Source: an uncultured Megasphaera sp.
GTDB taxonomy: Bacteria > Bacillota > Negativicutes > Veillonellales > Megasphaeraceae
Assembly: GCA_934193515.1 (NCBI GenBank)
Contig: CAKPVJ010000015.1
Location: forward strand, 1-49,782
Reading direction: 5' to 3'
Length of the DNA: 49,782 nt
The position numbers and the translations under genes were made by a program. The notes beneath the pieces were generated by a model. The model was not told where the DNA came from. It searched no databases and saw only the letters and a list, made by a program, of their open reading frames with translations. Below, in pieces: positions 25,142 through 34,163 of the stretch. Positions within the stretch are counted from its first letter, which is position 1, and every line of letters begins with the position of its first letter.

Positions 25142-26497
25142 ATGGATGGTTTAGAAGCACTTGTAAAGTTGATTAACTCGTACTTATGGGGTAAATGGCT
25201 TGTATATGTACTGCTCAGCTTAGGCATTTTGTATACGATCAGCAACGGATTTATTCAAATCCGCCACTTCGGCTTCATTATCCGCCGCACGCTGATTGAT
25301 TCCTTTAAAACGCGTCATGAAGATAAGGGAAGCGGCTCTATTTCTACATTTAAAGCTATGATGGTTACGCTGGCCGGCAACGTCGGCGGCGGCAATGTCG
25401 TCGGCGTGGCTACAGCCATTGTGTCCGGCGGCATGGGCGCCGTTTTCTGGATGTGGGTCGCCGCATTCTTCGGCATGGCACTTAAATACGGCGAAATCGT
25501 TTTATCACAGATGTATCGCGGCAAAGACAAAGAAGGAAATCTTCTCAGCGGCCCGATGTATTATATTCGCGACGGCCTCAAATGCCCCTGGCTGGGTATC
25601 GTCATTGCTGTCCTGATGTGTACCAAGATGATGGGCGCCAACCTCGTACAGTCCAATACCATTTCCGGTATTTTAAACGCAAATTACGGCGTTCCGACGT
25701 ATGTGACCGGCATTATACTGATTGTTCTGCTCATGTGCATTACCTTAGGCGGCTTAAAACGTCTGGCAAACTTAGCCATGAATCTGGTTCCGTCCATGTC
25801 GATTTTTTATATCGTCATCGGCGTTCTCGTCATTCTCTTGAACATTCAGGCTGTCCCGCATGTCATTGCAGAAATCTTCACGCAGGCATGGTCCTTTGAT
25901 TCCGTTGCCGGCGGTACCGGCGGCTATGTCATCGCCCAGGCTATGCAGTATGGGATTGCCCGCGGCATGTATTCCAACGAAGCCGGTGAAGGCACGGCTC
26001 CCTTTGCGCATGGCTGTTCTATCGTACCGCATCCGGTCGACGAAGGCATTACCGGCGTCACGGAAGTTTTCGTCGATACCATCGTCATCTGCACGATTAC
26101 GGCTCTCGTTGTCGGCGTTACCGGTATTTACCAGACCAACCATTCTGCAACGGTTATGGCACTGGAATCCTTCGGCACTGTATGGGCGCCGTTAAAACAT
26201 GCCGGCACACTGGCTCTGCTTATCTTCTGCTTTACGACATTGATGGGCCAATGGTGGAATGCTTCCAAGAGCTTTACCTATGCGTTTGGCGAAAAAGTAA
26301 CCAATGTCGTAAAATACATTTTCCCCCTTCTTTGTATCTTAGGTTCTATGGGCAAAATCAATTTAGTTTGGGGCATTCAGGACATGGCAATGGGTCTGGT
26401 TGTTATTCCGAATATGATTGCACTGCTAATCCTGTTCCCAAAAGTAAGAGCCAAAACAAAAGAATATTTCAGTAATCCTAAATATTACAAAAAATAG
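25142..26497 (+). CDS. Sodium:alanine/glycine symporter (AGCS family)
   Basis: 451 aa, about 11 membrane helices. Family signature segments: MVTLAGNVGGGNVVGVATAI (unwound helix with the substrate and sodium site), GAVFWMWVAAFFGMALKYGE, GPMYYI, ARGMYSNEAGEGTAPFAH and the C-terminal TLMGQWWNASK. It imports alanine or glycine with Na+. Starts 2 bases after the glycerophosphodiesterase stop with AAAGGAG in the end of that gene. Pairing with a phosphodiesterase has no obvious metabolic logic. Confidence 0.95.
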   Translation: MDGLEALVKLINSYLWGKWLVYVLLSLGILYTISNGFIQIRHFGFIIRRTLIDSFKTRHEDKGSGSISTFKAMMVTLAGNVGGGNVVGVATAIVSGGMGAVFWMWVAAFFGMALKYGEIVLSQMYRGKDKEGNLLSGPMYYIRDGLKCPWLGIVIAVLMCTKMMGANLVQSNTISGILNANYGVPTYVTGIILIVLLMCITLGGLKRLANLAMNLVPSMSIFYIVIGVLVILLNIQAVPHVIAEIFTQAWSFDSVAGGTGGYVIAQAMQYGIARGMYSNEAGEGTAPFAHGCSIVPHPVDEGITGVTEVFVDTIVICTITALVVGVTGIYQTNHSATVMALESFGTVWAPLKHAGTLALLIFCFTTLMGQWWNASKSFTYAFGEKVTNVVKYIFPLLCILGSMGKINLVWGIQDMAMGLVVIPNMIALLILFPKVRAKTKEYFSNPKYYKK

Positions 26498-26503
26498 GCA
26501 CGC

Positions 26504-26539
26504 AAAAAGGGTTGTCGCACAAAACGACAACCCTTTTTT
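26504..26539. terminator. Bidirectional terminator
   Basis: AAAAAGGGTTGTCG and CGACAACCCTTTTT give a 14-bp stem with T-runs on both strands. It terminates the plus-strand AGCS gene and the convergent minus-strand PAP2 gene. Confidence 0.92.
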
Positions 26540-26540
26540 T

Positions 26541-27128
26541 CTACCATTCCCGGCGCCACCGGCGAAACCATTCTGCCATGCCATCGTATATCCAAAGCAC
26601 ATTCGTAGCAAGTTGCTTTGCCTCATGGCTTTGTCGAATAATACCGACGCTCAGTGCACCCAGAATATATCCGCCTAGTACATCACTAACATAATGCAGG
26701 CGGCAGACAATACGAGAAGCACCTAAAATAACGCTCCAAATCAAAAACGGAATACCCCAGCCGTTTTTACGGCTCAAAAGCATCAGCGAAGCTGCCATGG
26801 CATTCATTGAATGATTGCTGGGAAACGACGCATTGGCTTTATGCGGAATGAGCGGCAGCCAATTTTTATGCCGGATAAACGGGCGCCTGCGATGCCAAAT
26901 ATGTCCGATAAGCCACGATATACCTGAGCCTGCGCCGACGGAAAATATACAATAAAGCAGCGTGCGGCGCCGATAGAGCCGTTCCTGCATAGTACCCGGA
27001 CGCAGCCACTCTATCATGCCGTAAAGCAAAAATGCCATATAGCCAAAGCGGGCAATCCATATAAAAACACGCTGTATTTGTTTCCCATGCACGCAGCAAG
27101 CTTGTATTGCCATCAAAAAATAGCGCAT
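26541..27128 (-). CDS. PAP2-family membrane phosphatase (undecaprenyl-diphosphatase-like)
   Basis: 195 aa with about five membrane helices. The three PAP2 active-site motifs are intact: RRRPFIR (motif 1), SFPSNHSM (motif 2) and SRIVCRLHYVSD (SRx5HxxxD, motif 3, with the nucleophilic His). Enzymes such as BcrC recycle undecaprenyl diphosphate outside the membrane; phosphatidylglycerophosphate or other lipid phosphates are possible substrates. GAGGTG lies 5 bases before the ATG. Confidence 0.88.
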   Translation of the reverse strand: MRYFLMAIQACCVHGKQIQRVFIWIARFGYMAFLLYGMIEWLRPGTMQERLYRRRTLLYCIFSVGAGSGISWLIGHIWHRRRPFIRHKNWLPLIPHKANASFPSNHSMNAMAASLMLLSRKNGWGIPFLIWSVILGASRIVCRLHYVSDVLGGYILGALSVGIIRQSHEAKQLATNVLWIYDGMAEWFRRWRREW

Positions 27129-27254
27129 AGCTACACCTCATTTCGCGTAATCCTGTTTACGTACTCTATGGGCAGTATACCAAAATTTCATTCGCCTGCC
27201 TAGAACATGTCTTTAGTTTCATTCATACGCATGTCTTTTTCTACTATACCCTGT

Positions 27255-27283
27255 TTGCAAATCATCTTTGTATTGGTTACACT
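27255..27283 (+). promoter_or_regulatory. Promoter of the NhaC-like gene
   Basis: TTGCAA (27255-27260), 17 bases, TACACT (27278-27283), about 40 bases before the ATG. Confidence 0.5.
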
Positions 27284-27323
27284 ATATCGCGTAAACACTA
27301 CTATAAGAGAGGAATTATTTTCA

Positions 27324-28640
27324 ATGATAGAAGCAGGTATTCTCGGTATATTTTCATGTTTTCTCATACTCAGTCTGGCATGCGGCATTTCGTTAATCTG
27401 GGCCCTGCTCGCCGGATTTATTTTATTTTTTTTCTACGGATTGTATCGCCATCATCCGTTTCATGAAATGCTGCATCTTTCTTTTGAAGGCATTCATACT
27501 ACAAAAAATGTACTAATCACGCTGGCTCTCGTCGGCATACTGACAGCATCCTGGCGGATATGCGGCACGATTCCTTATATCGTATATTATGCCGCTCAAT
27601 GGTGTCATCCGACGGTTATTCTCACGGCTTCCTTTTTACTGTGCGGCTTGATTTCCATGCTGATGGGGGCATCTTTTGGCACTGCCGCTACGATGGGTGT
27701 TATTTGCATGACGATGACAAACAGCATGCACATCCCTGCCGTGTATGCCGGCGGCGCGATTCTGGCCGGCGTATACATCGGTGACCGTTGTTCTCCTATG
27801 TCTACCAGCGCCCTGCTGGTCGCCACTATCACCCAAACAGATATTTTCAAAAACGTCATCCTTATGATGAAAACAGCTGCCGTCCCGCTGCTCGCCTCCA
27901 TCCTCGTTTATACAGTATTGGGCATGTCTCTGCCGACGATAGAAACAACGACTCATACGGCCGCTATTTTCCAGCAGTATTTTTCCCTGCACTGGATAAC
28001 TGCCCTTCCTGCCGTCTTGGTCGTTATCTTATCGTGCTGCCGCATTCATGTAAAATATATTATGCTCAGCAGTATTCTGACTGCGGCCATCATTGCGTAT
28101 GTATGGCAGCATATGAGTGTATCAGCCATCGGGTATGCGTTTTTCTTTGGGTTTCACCCGGATAATCCCCAGCTAGCGCAATTATTGGAAGGCGGCGGCA
28201 TCTTATCCATGGCGCGCGTGCTGGCCATTATTTTTATTTCTTCCAGCTATGCCGGCATTTTTTCAGGCACAGGCTTTCTGCGCAATATTCAGTCGCATAT
28301 TCAGCGGTTAAGCGAAAAAATATCGCCCTTTGGAGCCATTCTGCTGACTTCTATATTGACGGGTATGATTTCCTGCAATCAGACTCTTGCGATTATGCTT
28401 ACGCATCAGCTGTGCCGTCCTATTGAACCGGATTCACAGCGCATGGCAATCCATTTGGAAAACACGGCTGTCGTCACGACGCCGCTGATTCCCTGGGCGA
28501 TTGCCTGCTCTGTCGTACTGGCCGTTATCAATGCTCCCGTTTCTTCTATTGGCATCGCTTGTTATTTATACGCCATTCCTCTATGGGATTTTCTTCAAAA
28601 CTATCGCCATCGTACTACAGGCTGCGGCAAAACCATTTAA
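27324..28640 (+). CDS. NhaC-like Na+/H+ antiporter family protein
   Basis: 438 aa, about 11-12 membrane helices. LMGASFGTAATMGVICM and YIGDRCSPMSTSALLVA are the NhaC signature regions; a second inverted-repeat-like half (AIIFISSSYAGIFSGTG; ILTGMISCNQTLAIML) follows. NhaC proteins exchange cytosolic Na+ or organic ions (malate/lactate in MleN) for H+. The ATG at 27324 has AGAGAGG 11 bases upstream; an open frame back to 27207 overlaps the promoter and is rejected. Substrate cannot be told from the sequence. Confidence 0.85.
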   Translation: MIEAGILGIFSCFLILSLACGISLIWALLAGFILFFFYGLYRHHPFHEMLHLSFEGIHTTKNVLITLALVGILTASWRICGTIPYIVYYAAQWCHPTVILTASFLLCGLISMLMGASFGTAATMGVICMTMTNSMHIPAVYAGGAILAGVYIGDRCSPMSTSALLVATITQTDIFKNVILMMKTAAVPLLASILVYTVLGMSLPTIETTTHTAAIFQQYFSLHWITALPAVLVVILSCCRIHVKYIMLSSILTAAIIAYVWQHMSVSAIGYAFFFGFHPDNPQLAQLLEGGGILSMARVLAIIFISSSYAGIFSGTGFLRNIQSHIQRLSEKISPFGAILLTSILTGMISCNQTLAIMLTHQLCRPIEPDSQRMAIHLENTAVVTTPLIPWAIACSVVLAVINAPVSSIGIACYLYAIPLWDFLQNYRHRTTGCGKTI

Positions 28641-28687
28641 TACGATTCACCACAATAGAACCGACAGTCCATTTCATCCCGTATTTC

Positions 28688-30016
28688 TCACTTTTTAGCA
28701 GTCCGAGCTGATTTTTTCACTTTTTTTATCGCCTTGGGCTGCTGTTTTTCTGTCTGCTGCGGTTTCGGCAGCACGGCGTTTGTCGCAATCGTCGCCGTAT
28801 CAATAATCGTGCCGTCGTTTTTGAAGGCCGTGACGCGAAAATCTGCCGGCTCTACTTGCAATGTCAAATACATGGGCATATCCATCGGATTGTAGTAAAC
28901 GACATCTGTCGGTTTGCGCCGTGCTGCATCCCAGCTTTCCGTACCGGACCGTCCCGTCGCAATGTATATTGTTCCCGTTTCTGCCTGTGTATCGTTTTTG
29001 ACAGGAACCGTGCGTTCATAGCAGTGGTCGTGTGCTGTAAATACAAGGGGCACGTCATATTTATCAAAAATAGGCATGAAGCATTTTCCGTTGCTGTCCA
29101 ATACGCCGTGATACGGGCTGTCCCATGGCGGACGGTGCATCATGACAATCAGCCGTTTGCCTGCCTTTTTAGCTGCTGCTAAATCCGCATCCAGCCAAGC
29201 AGCTTCATTCGTAAGCATATCGGGATCTTGCGCATGCAGTTCTTCATAGTCCGTGTTCAATGATACATAATGAACATCGCCGTAATCAAAGGAATAGGTC
29301 AGACGGCTCTGCCCTTGCGGACTGCCGTACGGCACGGCAAATAAGGCTTTATACGTATAGGGATAGGCAAATTTCCATTCCATGCTGTACGCTTCATGAT
29401 TCCCCAAGACAGGAGCAAAGGGCAAATGACTCGTCAATATATCTGCATTGTACTGCCAATCACGCCACTGGAACCAAGCTTGCCCATTATCTGTCAAATC
29501 TCCCATATTGACAAAAAACGCCGCATCTTTGTTTTGATTCCAGGCAATCTGCGCCGTCTGTCCCCACACGCTGTAATCTACCGACTGGGAATCACCAAAA
29601 ATCAATACTTTATACTGATTTAACTCTTCCTTCGTCGTTGTAAAGGAAAACCAGCCTGTTTCTTCGCCTTCATCATTGCAGATGCGGTATTCATACGCCG
29701 TATCAGGCTGCAGGTGCTGCATATACGCACCATATGTATACGGCGGAATATTATCATAATCGTAAATAGGCGGTCGTTTAGGTTCTGTTACATAGGCTTG
29801 GTGAATATCATTTGAGCCTTGCTGCCGATATTCTACGCAATAATTATAGTGCGGCACGCTGCTTTGCCAGGATACGGTTTTGCTCGTAGCACTGTCTTTA
29901 GAAATAATTTGAGTCAAATTATCTACAGCAAGAGGCTGTGCAGCAATCGTGTTTATACCAGCCATACTAATGACAGCGTATAAACCAATGCGCAGTAAAA
30001 ACCGAGTATTAAACAT
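28688..30016 (-). CDS. Secreted purple acid phosphatase-like metallophosphoesterase
   Basis: 442 aa from the ATG at 30016. A signal peptide (LLRIGLYAVISMAGINTIAA) leads to a fibronectin-like purple acid phosphatase N-terminal domain (SKTVSWQ...YEYRI) and a calcineurin-like catalytic domain with GDSQS, GDLTDNG, LGNHEAY, MMHRPPW and FTAHDHCYER. These supply the two-metal site. The C-terminus is a Lys-rich tail. It should hydrolyse phosphomonoesters outside the cytoplasmic membrane. A 14-bp stem-loop lies just upstream of the start. The first Met (30022) is an alternative start. Confidence 0.87.
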   Translation of the reverse strand: MFNTRFLLRIGLYAVISMAGINTIAAQPLAVDNLTQIISKDSATSKTVSWQSSVPHYNYCVEYRQQGSNDIHQAYVTEPKRPPIYDYDNIPPYTYGAYMQHLQPDTAYEYRICNDEGEETGWFSFTTTKEELNQYKVLIFGDSQSVDYSVWGQTAQIAWNQNKDAAFFVNMGDLTDNGQAWFQWRDWQYNADILTSHLPFAPVLGNHEAYSMEWKFAYPYTYKALFAVPYGSPQGQSRLTYSFDYGDVHYVSLNTDYEELHAQDPDMLTNEAAWLDADLAAAKKAGKRLIVMMHRPPWDSPYHGVLDSNGKCFMPIFDKYDVPLVFTAHDHCYERTVPVKNDTQAETGTIYIATGRSGTESWDAARRKPTDVVYYNPMDMPMYLTLQVEPADFRVTAFKNDGTIIDTATIATNAVLPKPQQTEKQQPKAIKKVKKSARTAKK

Positions 30017-30038
30017 ATACAATCATCTTTTCTTTTTC

Positions 30039-30075
30039 TTAATTTCTGCGTTTCTTATTGTAACGCAGAAATTAA
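30039..30075. promoter_or_regulatory. 14-bp perfect inverted repeat upstream of the phosphatase
   Basis: TTAATTTCTGCGTT (30039-30052) and AACGCAGAAATTAA (30062-30075) with a 9-base loop. On the minus strand it lies 23 bases before the phosphatase ATG and 92 bases after the HxlR stop. It lacks a T-run, so it may be an operator or an mRNA hairpin rather than a standard terminator. Confidence 0.6.
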
Positions 30076-30166
30076 AATTTACAAGATATACGCCCCTTTT
30101 TCTCCACCGAATCCATATGCTCATTTTTTATTCACGTATACGGCCTAAGCAGACACGGCAGCCCTG

Positions 30167-30541
30167 CTAGCGATAATCACACTTTTGGCACTGCGTCATG
30201 ACAGTTCCTTCGTTTTCTTTATAAAAAATACCGGCCCATTGGCAAATACGCTGCAAAATAGGCACGACCGACAAGCCTTTTTCCGTCAGCGTATATTCTA
30301 CCCGCGGCGGTATTTCATCATACGAACGCCGTGCAATCATCTGATCTGCCAATAACTGTTTTAATGTAGACGCCAAAACGGCATCGGTAATATTCTGCAT
30401 TTCATGACGGATTTCACTATACCGCAGCGTCGTTTTCGCTGCCAGCACGCAGATAATCCGTGATTTCCATTTGCCGCCAAATAGTTCCAAGCCGTATTCC
30501 AACGGACAGCGAATATCGGCTTCCAGCTTCTTTTGATACAT
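30167..30541 (-). CDS. HxlR-type MarR-like transcription regulator
   Basis: 124 aa winged-helix protein. CPLEYGLELFGGKWKSRIICVL, LRYSEIRHEMQNITDAVLASTLKQL and PPRVEYTLTEKGLSVVPIL are diagnostic of the HxlR family, whose members often use an N-terminal Cys (here Cys12) to sense electrophiles or oxidants. A second Cys pair closes the protein (CQKCDYR). GGAGGAG precedes the ATG. It diverges from a broken flavin-oxidoreductase-like gene across about 180 bases, which was probably its regulatory target. Confidence 0.92.
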   Translation of the reverse strand: MYQKKLEADIRCPLEYGLELFGGKWKSRIICVLAAKTTLRYSEIRHEMQNITDAVLASTLKQLLADQMIARRSYDEIPPRVEYTLTEKGLSVVPILQRICQWAGIFYKENEGTVMTQCQKCDYR

Positions 30542-30724
30542 TCTCTTCTCCTCCTTTGTCTTTTCTTCATTGTACCGTATGATTTGCCGTACGCAAGTTA
30601 CTATGAAATTAATAAGTTACTTATAAATTTATCAATATCTTACATTGCCGCCGTTTCTTCTGTATACTGTAGCTATAGTCAAACAGCGCTATGAAGATAC
30701 TTACATATTGAGGAGGAACTACAC

Positions 30725-30936
30725 ATGAATGAACAAGTGATGCAAATTTTAAAAGAACAAATTTGGTATTTGGGAACCTATGCAGACGAACCCAATGCGG
30801 TCCGATTGTAGATAATTTCAAAAAAATAGTAGAAGATATGTTCAAAGGAGCCTGCACAGCTAAGGGCGCCCTTATAATTACTCCGGAAAAAGTCATCGTT
30901 ACGACACCTGGTCCGGATAACAAAAAAGTTCTCTAA
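30725..30936 (+). pseudogene. Pyridoxamine 5'-phosphate oxidase-fold protein, internally deleted
   Basis: The first frame has a good SD (TTGAGGAGG) and gives 28 residues (MNEQVMQILKEQIWYLGTYA..DEPNAV) before TAG at 30809. A second frame (offset by 2) then reads DNFKKIVEDMFKGACTAKGAL and ITPEKVIVTTPGPDNKKVL to a TAA at 30934. These are the N- and C-terminal ends of a known type of PNPOx-fold protein of about 125-135 aa. The central part that carries most of the flavin site is missing and the frame is broken, consistent with an internal deletion of roughly 60-70 codons. Family call is from memory of related proteins. Confidence 0.72.
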
Positions 30937-30968
30937 TACTGCGTTCACCGATTCACTTTTCCATAAAG

Positions 30969-31006
30969 ACAACAAACCAGCAGCCATACGACTGCTGGTT
31001 TGTTGT
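30969..31006. terminator. Hairpin terminator between pseudogene and CoA-transferase
   Basis: A perfect 15-bp stem (ACAACAAACCAGCAG/CTGCTGGTTTGTTGT) with an 8-base loop. On the minus strand it follows the CoA-transferase stop by 17 bases and continues into CTTTAT, so it likely terminates that gene; the plus-side tail is not T-rich. Confidence 0.7.
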
Positions 31007-31023
31007 ATATGAAAATGATTCAA

Positions 31024-32370
31024 TTACATCGTAACTTTGCTGGTCTTTGTCCAAATCCCCATCTTTTCGGCCTGTTTAATGAGGTCTTCGCGGAAATCAG
31101 GGTGAGCAATATTAATCAATGCTTCTGCACGCTGCCATGTAGATCTGCCTTTGAGGAGCGCTGCGCCATATTCTGTAACGATATACTGAACAGCCGAACG
31201 CGGTGTCGTAATGACAGAGCCTTCCGGCAATGTCGGTTTAATCAAAGATTCGACATGTCCATCCTTGAATTTACGCGTCGAATGTACGCAGATAAAGCTC
31301 TTGCCGCCGTTGGATGCAAAAGCGCCTTGCGCAAAGTCAAGCTGTCCGCCTGTACCGCTGATATGCTGGTAACCAGCTGTTTCAGCATTAACCTGGCCAA
31401 AGAGGTCGAGGTCGATACAGCCATTGATAGAAATAAATTTATCAATGCTGGCAACGACGCCAACATTATTAACATAGCTTACAGGCGCATTGAATACGAT
31501 CTGGTTATTGTCAATGAAATCATACAAACGCTGTGTACCGCCGGCAAATGCATAGATGATTTTGCCTTTATCGCGGTTCTTGTTGCCTGTAATCTTGCCC
31601 GCTTCATAGAGGTCTACATAGGAATCAACGAGCATTTCCGTATGGCCGCTCAAGTCTTTAACGTCTGACTGAGCCAGTTTTTCGCCAACAGCGGACGGAA
31701 TGCCGCCGATACCAAGCTGCAATGTACTGCCGTCTTCAATCATAGGAATGATGTAGTCGGCAATCTTAGCGTCCAGTTCGTTGCCCGGGCGGTTAGGAAT
31801 CTGCGGCATCTGATGATTGGACCCTTCGACGACATAATCGACGTCACAGAGGTTCAGTTCTGTCTGATACCCCAATGCTTTTGGCATGTTCGTATTGACT
31901 TCGACAATAATCTGTTTAGCAGCCTTAATCAAACCGCGCAGGTCAGATACCTGAGGCCCTAAGTTGAAATTGCCCCATTTATCCATCGGATGAACCTGAA
32001 TAATCAATTTATCAATATTTTCCCAATATTTCGGCAGTTCATTAAAGAGCATCGGAATAAACCAGCAGCGGCCGTCTTTATTCATTTTACGTTCAAAGCC
32101 ATTCATATGTGCCGTAGCAAAACGAACTTGGTCATTGGAATCGCTGTTGCGGTACACAGCATACGGTTCATCTTTGACGACAGTCGTAGCGACTACTTCA
32201 ATCCCTTTGAGGTCTTTGATACGATTGCCCAAAGCAATATCAATATCATACGGCGCAGAACAGCCAAGACCATACGAGATGCGATCGCCATCTTGAACCA
32301 ATGCAGCAGCTTGTTCAGCTGTAATCAATTTTTGTTTGTACACATCAGCAATTTCAGAAATTTTGTACAT
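31024..32370 (-). CDS. Butyryl-CoA:acetate-type CoA-transferase
   Basis: 448 aa, the length of the Cat1/But group of family I CoA-transferases. LQLGIGGIPSAV, SGHTEMLVDSYVDLYEAG (with the likely catalytic Glu in HTEM), YAFAGGTQRLYDFI, INGCIDLDLFGQVNAE and SGTGGQLDFAQGAFAS are present. It transfers CoA between acyl-CoA (butyryl, propionyl or succinyl) and acetate at the end of fermentation; the exact pair cannot be fixed from sequence. The ATG at 32370 has GGAGGAGG 10 bases upstream; the frame is open to 32403 but the spacer ATGs lack an SD. Supports a butyrate/caproate-producing Negativicutes host. Confidence 0.88.
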   Translation of the reverse strand: MYKISEIADVYKQKLITAEQAAALVQDGDRISYGLGCSAPYDIDIALGNRIKDLKGIEVVATTVVKDEPYAVYRNSDSNDQVRFATAHMNGFERKMNKDGRCWFIPMLFNELPKYWENIDKLIIQVHPMDKWGNFNLGPQVSDLRGLIKAAKQIIVEVNTNMPKALGYQTELNLCDVDYVVEGSNHQMPQIPNRPGNELDAKIADYIIPMIEDGSTLQLGIGGIPSAVGEKLAQSDVKDLSGHTEMLVDSYVDLYEAGKITGNKNRDKGKIIYAFAGGTQRLYDFIDNNQIVFNAPVSYVNNVGVVASIDKFISINGCIDLDLFGQVNAETAGYQHISGTGGQLDFAQGAFASNGGKSFICVHSTRKFKDGHVESLIKPTLPEGSVITTPRSAVQYIVTEYGAALLKGRSTWQRAEALINIAHPDFREDLIKQAEKMGIWTKTSKVTM

Positions 32371-32456
32371 TCTAAAAAACCTCCTCCAAATCATAAAGCC
32401 CACATTTCATGAAATAGATTTACATATATAGTATAACGCATTATGTTAGAAAGTGA

Positions 32457-32474
32457 TAGTGAAATTTATAACAA
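32457..32474. promoter_or_regulatory. Possible Rex (NADH-sensing) operator
   Basis: On the minus strand TTGTTATAAATTTCACTA matches TTGTGAAATATTTCACAA at 14 of 18 positions by eye. It lies 87 bases upstream of the CoA-transferase ATG, just beyond the rpoN stop. Rex controls fermentative genes in many Firmicutes. AT-rich sequence can match by chance. Confidence 0.3.
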
Positions 32475-32477
32475 AGG

Positions 32478-33767
32478 CTATGAGTTTTTTAGGCGTTTAC
32501 GCATATTACTATTAGGAATATTCATCTTTAAACGAAATTTTGTCACTGTTCTCCTCGCAATATGAATATTTTTTTGACTGAAATATACTGCAATTTCCTG
32601 ATCTGACCACGGATGCTGACTATCTTCTTCGGCAATCAGGCGGAGCATCTCCTGCATAATCGCTTTATCAGATGTGATGCCGTCTGCGCGGGAATCGTCC
32701 CGATAGGAATGGGCCAAAAAACTTTGTACCGAATAGATACGTTGTTTGAACAATGCATACCGATTTCGGCACACGCGGCTCACGGTAGCCGTACTGAGAC
32801 CCGTTCCTTTGGCAATGGCAGCTTGTGTCAGCGGCCGCAGATTTTCATCATGCAAAAAATAATTTTGCTGTTGCTCTAAAATATACTGCATGACCGTAAA
32901 AATAGACTGCCAGCGATATGCTAAGGCCGTCTGTAAATCCAAAAATTGCCGCTTTGCCCGGCGAATAAACGTCTGAGTCGCTTTATCTCCATCTTTTTTA
33001 TACACTGCGTATAAGTCATCTCTAAAAAACACTTCCGGCAGTTCTTCCAGTGAACGAACCTGCAGATGGCCCTGGGCATCACAAAAAATTTCCACATCTG
33101 CCCGCACATATTCCGTTTCAGTTTCCGCCTGTGGTGCCGGCTGCAGTGAAAGTTTTTTCAAAAACGCACGAATACGGCGTATCGCATCAGCATCTGCATT
33201 CATTTCTTTTTCCAGCTGCTGCCAGCGTCCGTGAAGAAAGTCATCGTAATACAGTTCCAATAGTTCTTCCGTTCCTGCCGGTGCATCCTGCCGCCGCCGC
33301 GTTTGAATCAACAAGGCTTCGCGAATAGAGCGCGCAGCAATGCCTGCCGGTTCAAACGACTGCACAAGTGTCAGTCCTTGCTCCATGTCTGCCAAGCCCA
33401 GGCCGTATGCCGTACCAATGGCGGCTAAATCCCCTTGGAAAAATCCTTTTTCATCCAACGATTGAATGACCAGTCCCGCTGCCAGCATAACTTTTTTCGG
33501 CACCGTCTGCACCCGCAGCTCTTTCATCAGTTTTTCTTCCAATGAATCGCCCCGGCTGCAGGCAGCCTCTATCGGTTTTTCTGCATCATCTTTGTCGCTA
33601 TGCTGTCTGACATCGCGATATCGAATATCTAACAGCGGGTTATCCGTGACTTGTTCGCGCAAAAAATCCTGCAAGTCCTGTCCATGAAGCGTCATCATCT
33701 GAATCGTAAGCCGCTGCATTTGCGATAATTTTATTTTTTGTTCTAAATGTAAAGAAACTTTGACCAT
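32478..33767 (-). CDS. rpoN: RNA polymerase sigma-54 factor
   Basis: 429 aa. Region I is present (LHLEQKIKLSQMQRLTIQMMTLHGQ..LREQVTDNPLL), as are the core-binding region and the C-terminal DNA-binding part with an HTH-like segment and the RpoN box ARRTVTKF. Sigma-54 needs AAA+ activators and reads -24/-12 promoters. None of the promoter regions inspected here had a convincing TGGCAC-N5-TTGC match. GAGAGGC precedes the ATG. The C-terminal tail (PNSNMRKRLKNS) is slightly longer than usual. Confidence 0.95.
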   Translation of the reverse strand: MVKVSLHLEQKIKLSQMQRLTIQMMTLHGQDLQDFLREQVTDNPLLDIRYRDVRQHSDKDDAEKPIEAACSRGDSLEEKLMKELRVQTVPKKVMLAAGLVIQSLDEKGFFQGDLAAIGTAYGLGLADMEQGLTLVQSFEPAGIAARSIREALLIQTRRRQDAPAGTEELLELYYDDFLHGRWQQLEKEMNADADAIRRIRAFLKKLSLQPAPQAETETEYVRADVEIFCDAQGHLQVRSLEELPEVFFRDDLYAVYKKDGDKATQTFIRRAKRQFLDLQTALAYRWQSIFTVMQYILEQQQNYFLHDENLRPLTQAAIAKGTGLSTATVSRVCRNRYALFKQRIYSVQSFLAHSYRDDSRADGITSDKAIMQEMLRLIAEEDSQHPWSDQEIAVYFSQKNIHIARRTVTKFRLKMNIPNSNMRKRLKNS

Positions 33768-33920
33768 AACTGCCTCTCATGTGTCTAACGTACCATCGTA
33801 TGTATAGTCCTATTGTCCCACAAGAAGGTCCTTCGGTCAAAGTTTCCGCCTACATTGTCATATGCTGTTTTTACATCCATACAGAAGACGCTGCCCCAAC
33901 ACAGCCATATGCCGTCCTAT

Positions 33921-34163
33921 TTATTGTTCCCTTACGTTAAAAACTACGGTTTCTTCGCAGTCCGGACACTGGATAAGCGGCTTCCAAATAGCCCCCTGCC
34001 GTGCCGCAAACACATAGGGATACAGTGCCTGCAAAGCCGTCATGCACAACGCGCCGCTTTTTTCTTTTTGAATAACCGGTCCGTCAAATACAATTTCATC
34101 GCCGGTTTTATATAATTCACACCCCGATTTCACCACGACCAGTTTGACCTTATGAATGTCCAT
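33921..34163 (-). CDS. TIGR04076-family small protein
   Basis: 80 aa. KVKLVVVKSGCELYKTGDEIVF, SGALCMTALQALYPYVFAAR and CPDCEETVVFNV match the uncharacterised TIGR04076 family of anaerobes, known for conserved Cys (here Cys15, Cys40, Cys66, Cys69) and a C-terminal CPDC. Function is unknown; metal or redox-cofactor binding is a reasonable guess. AAAGGGG precedes the ATG by 8 bases. It has its own promoter and a leader hairpin. Confidence 0.75.
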   Translation of the reverse strand: MDIHKVKLVVVKSGCELYKTGDEIVFDGPVIQKEKSGALCMTALQALYPYVFAARQGAIWKPLIQCPDCEETVVFNVREQ

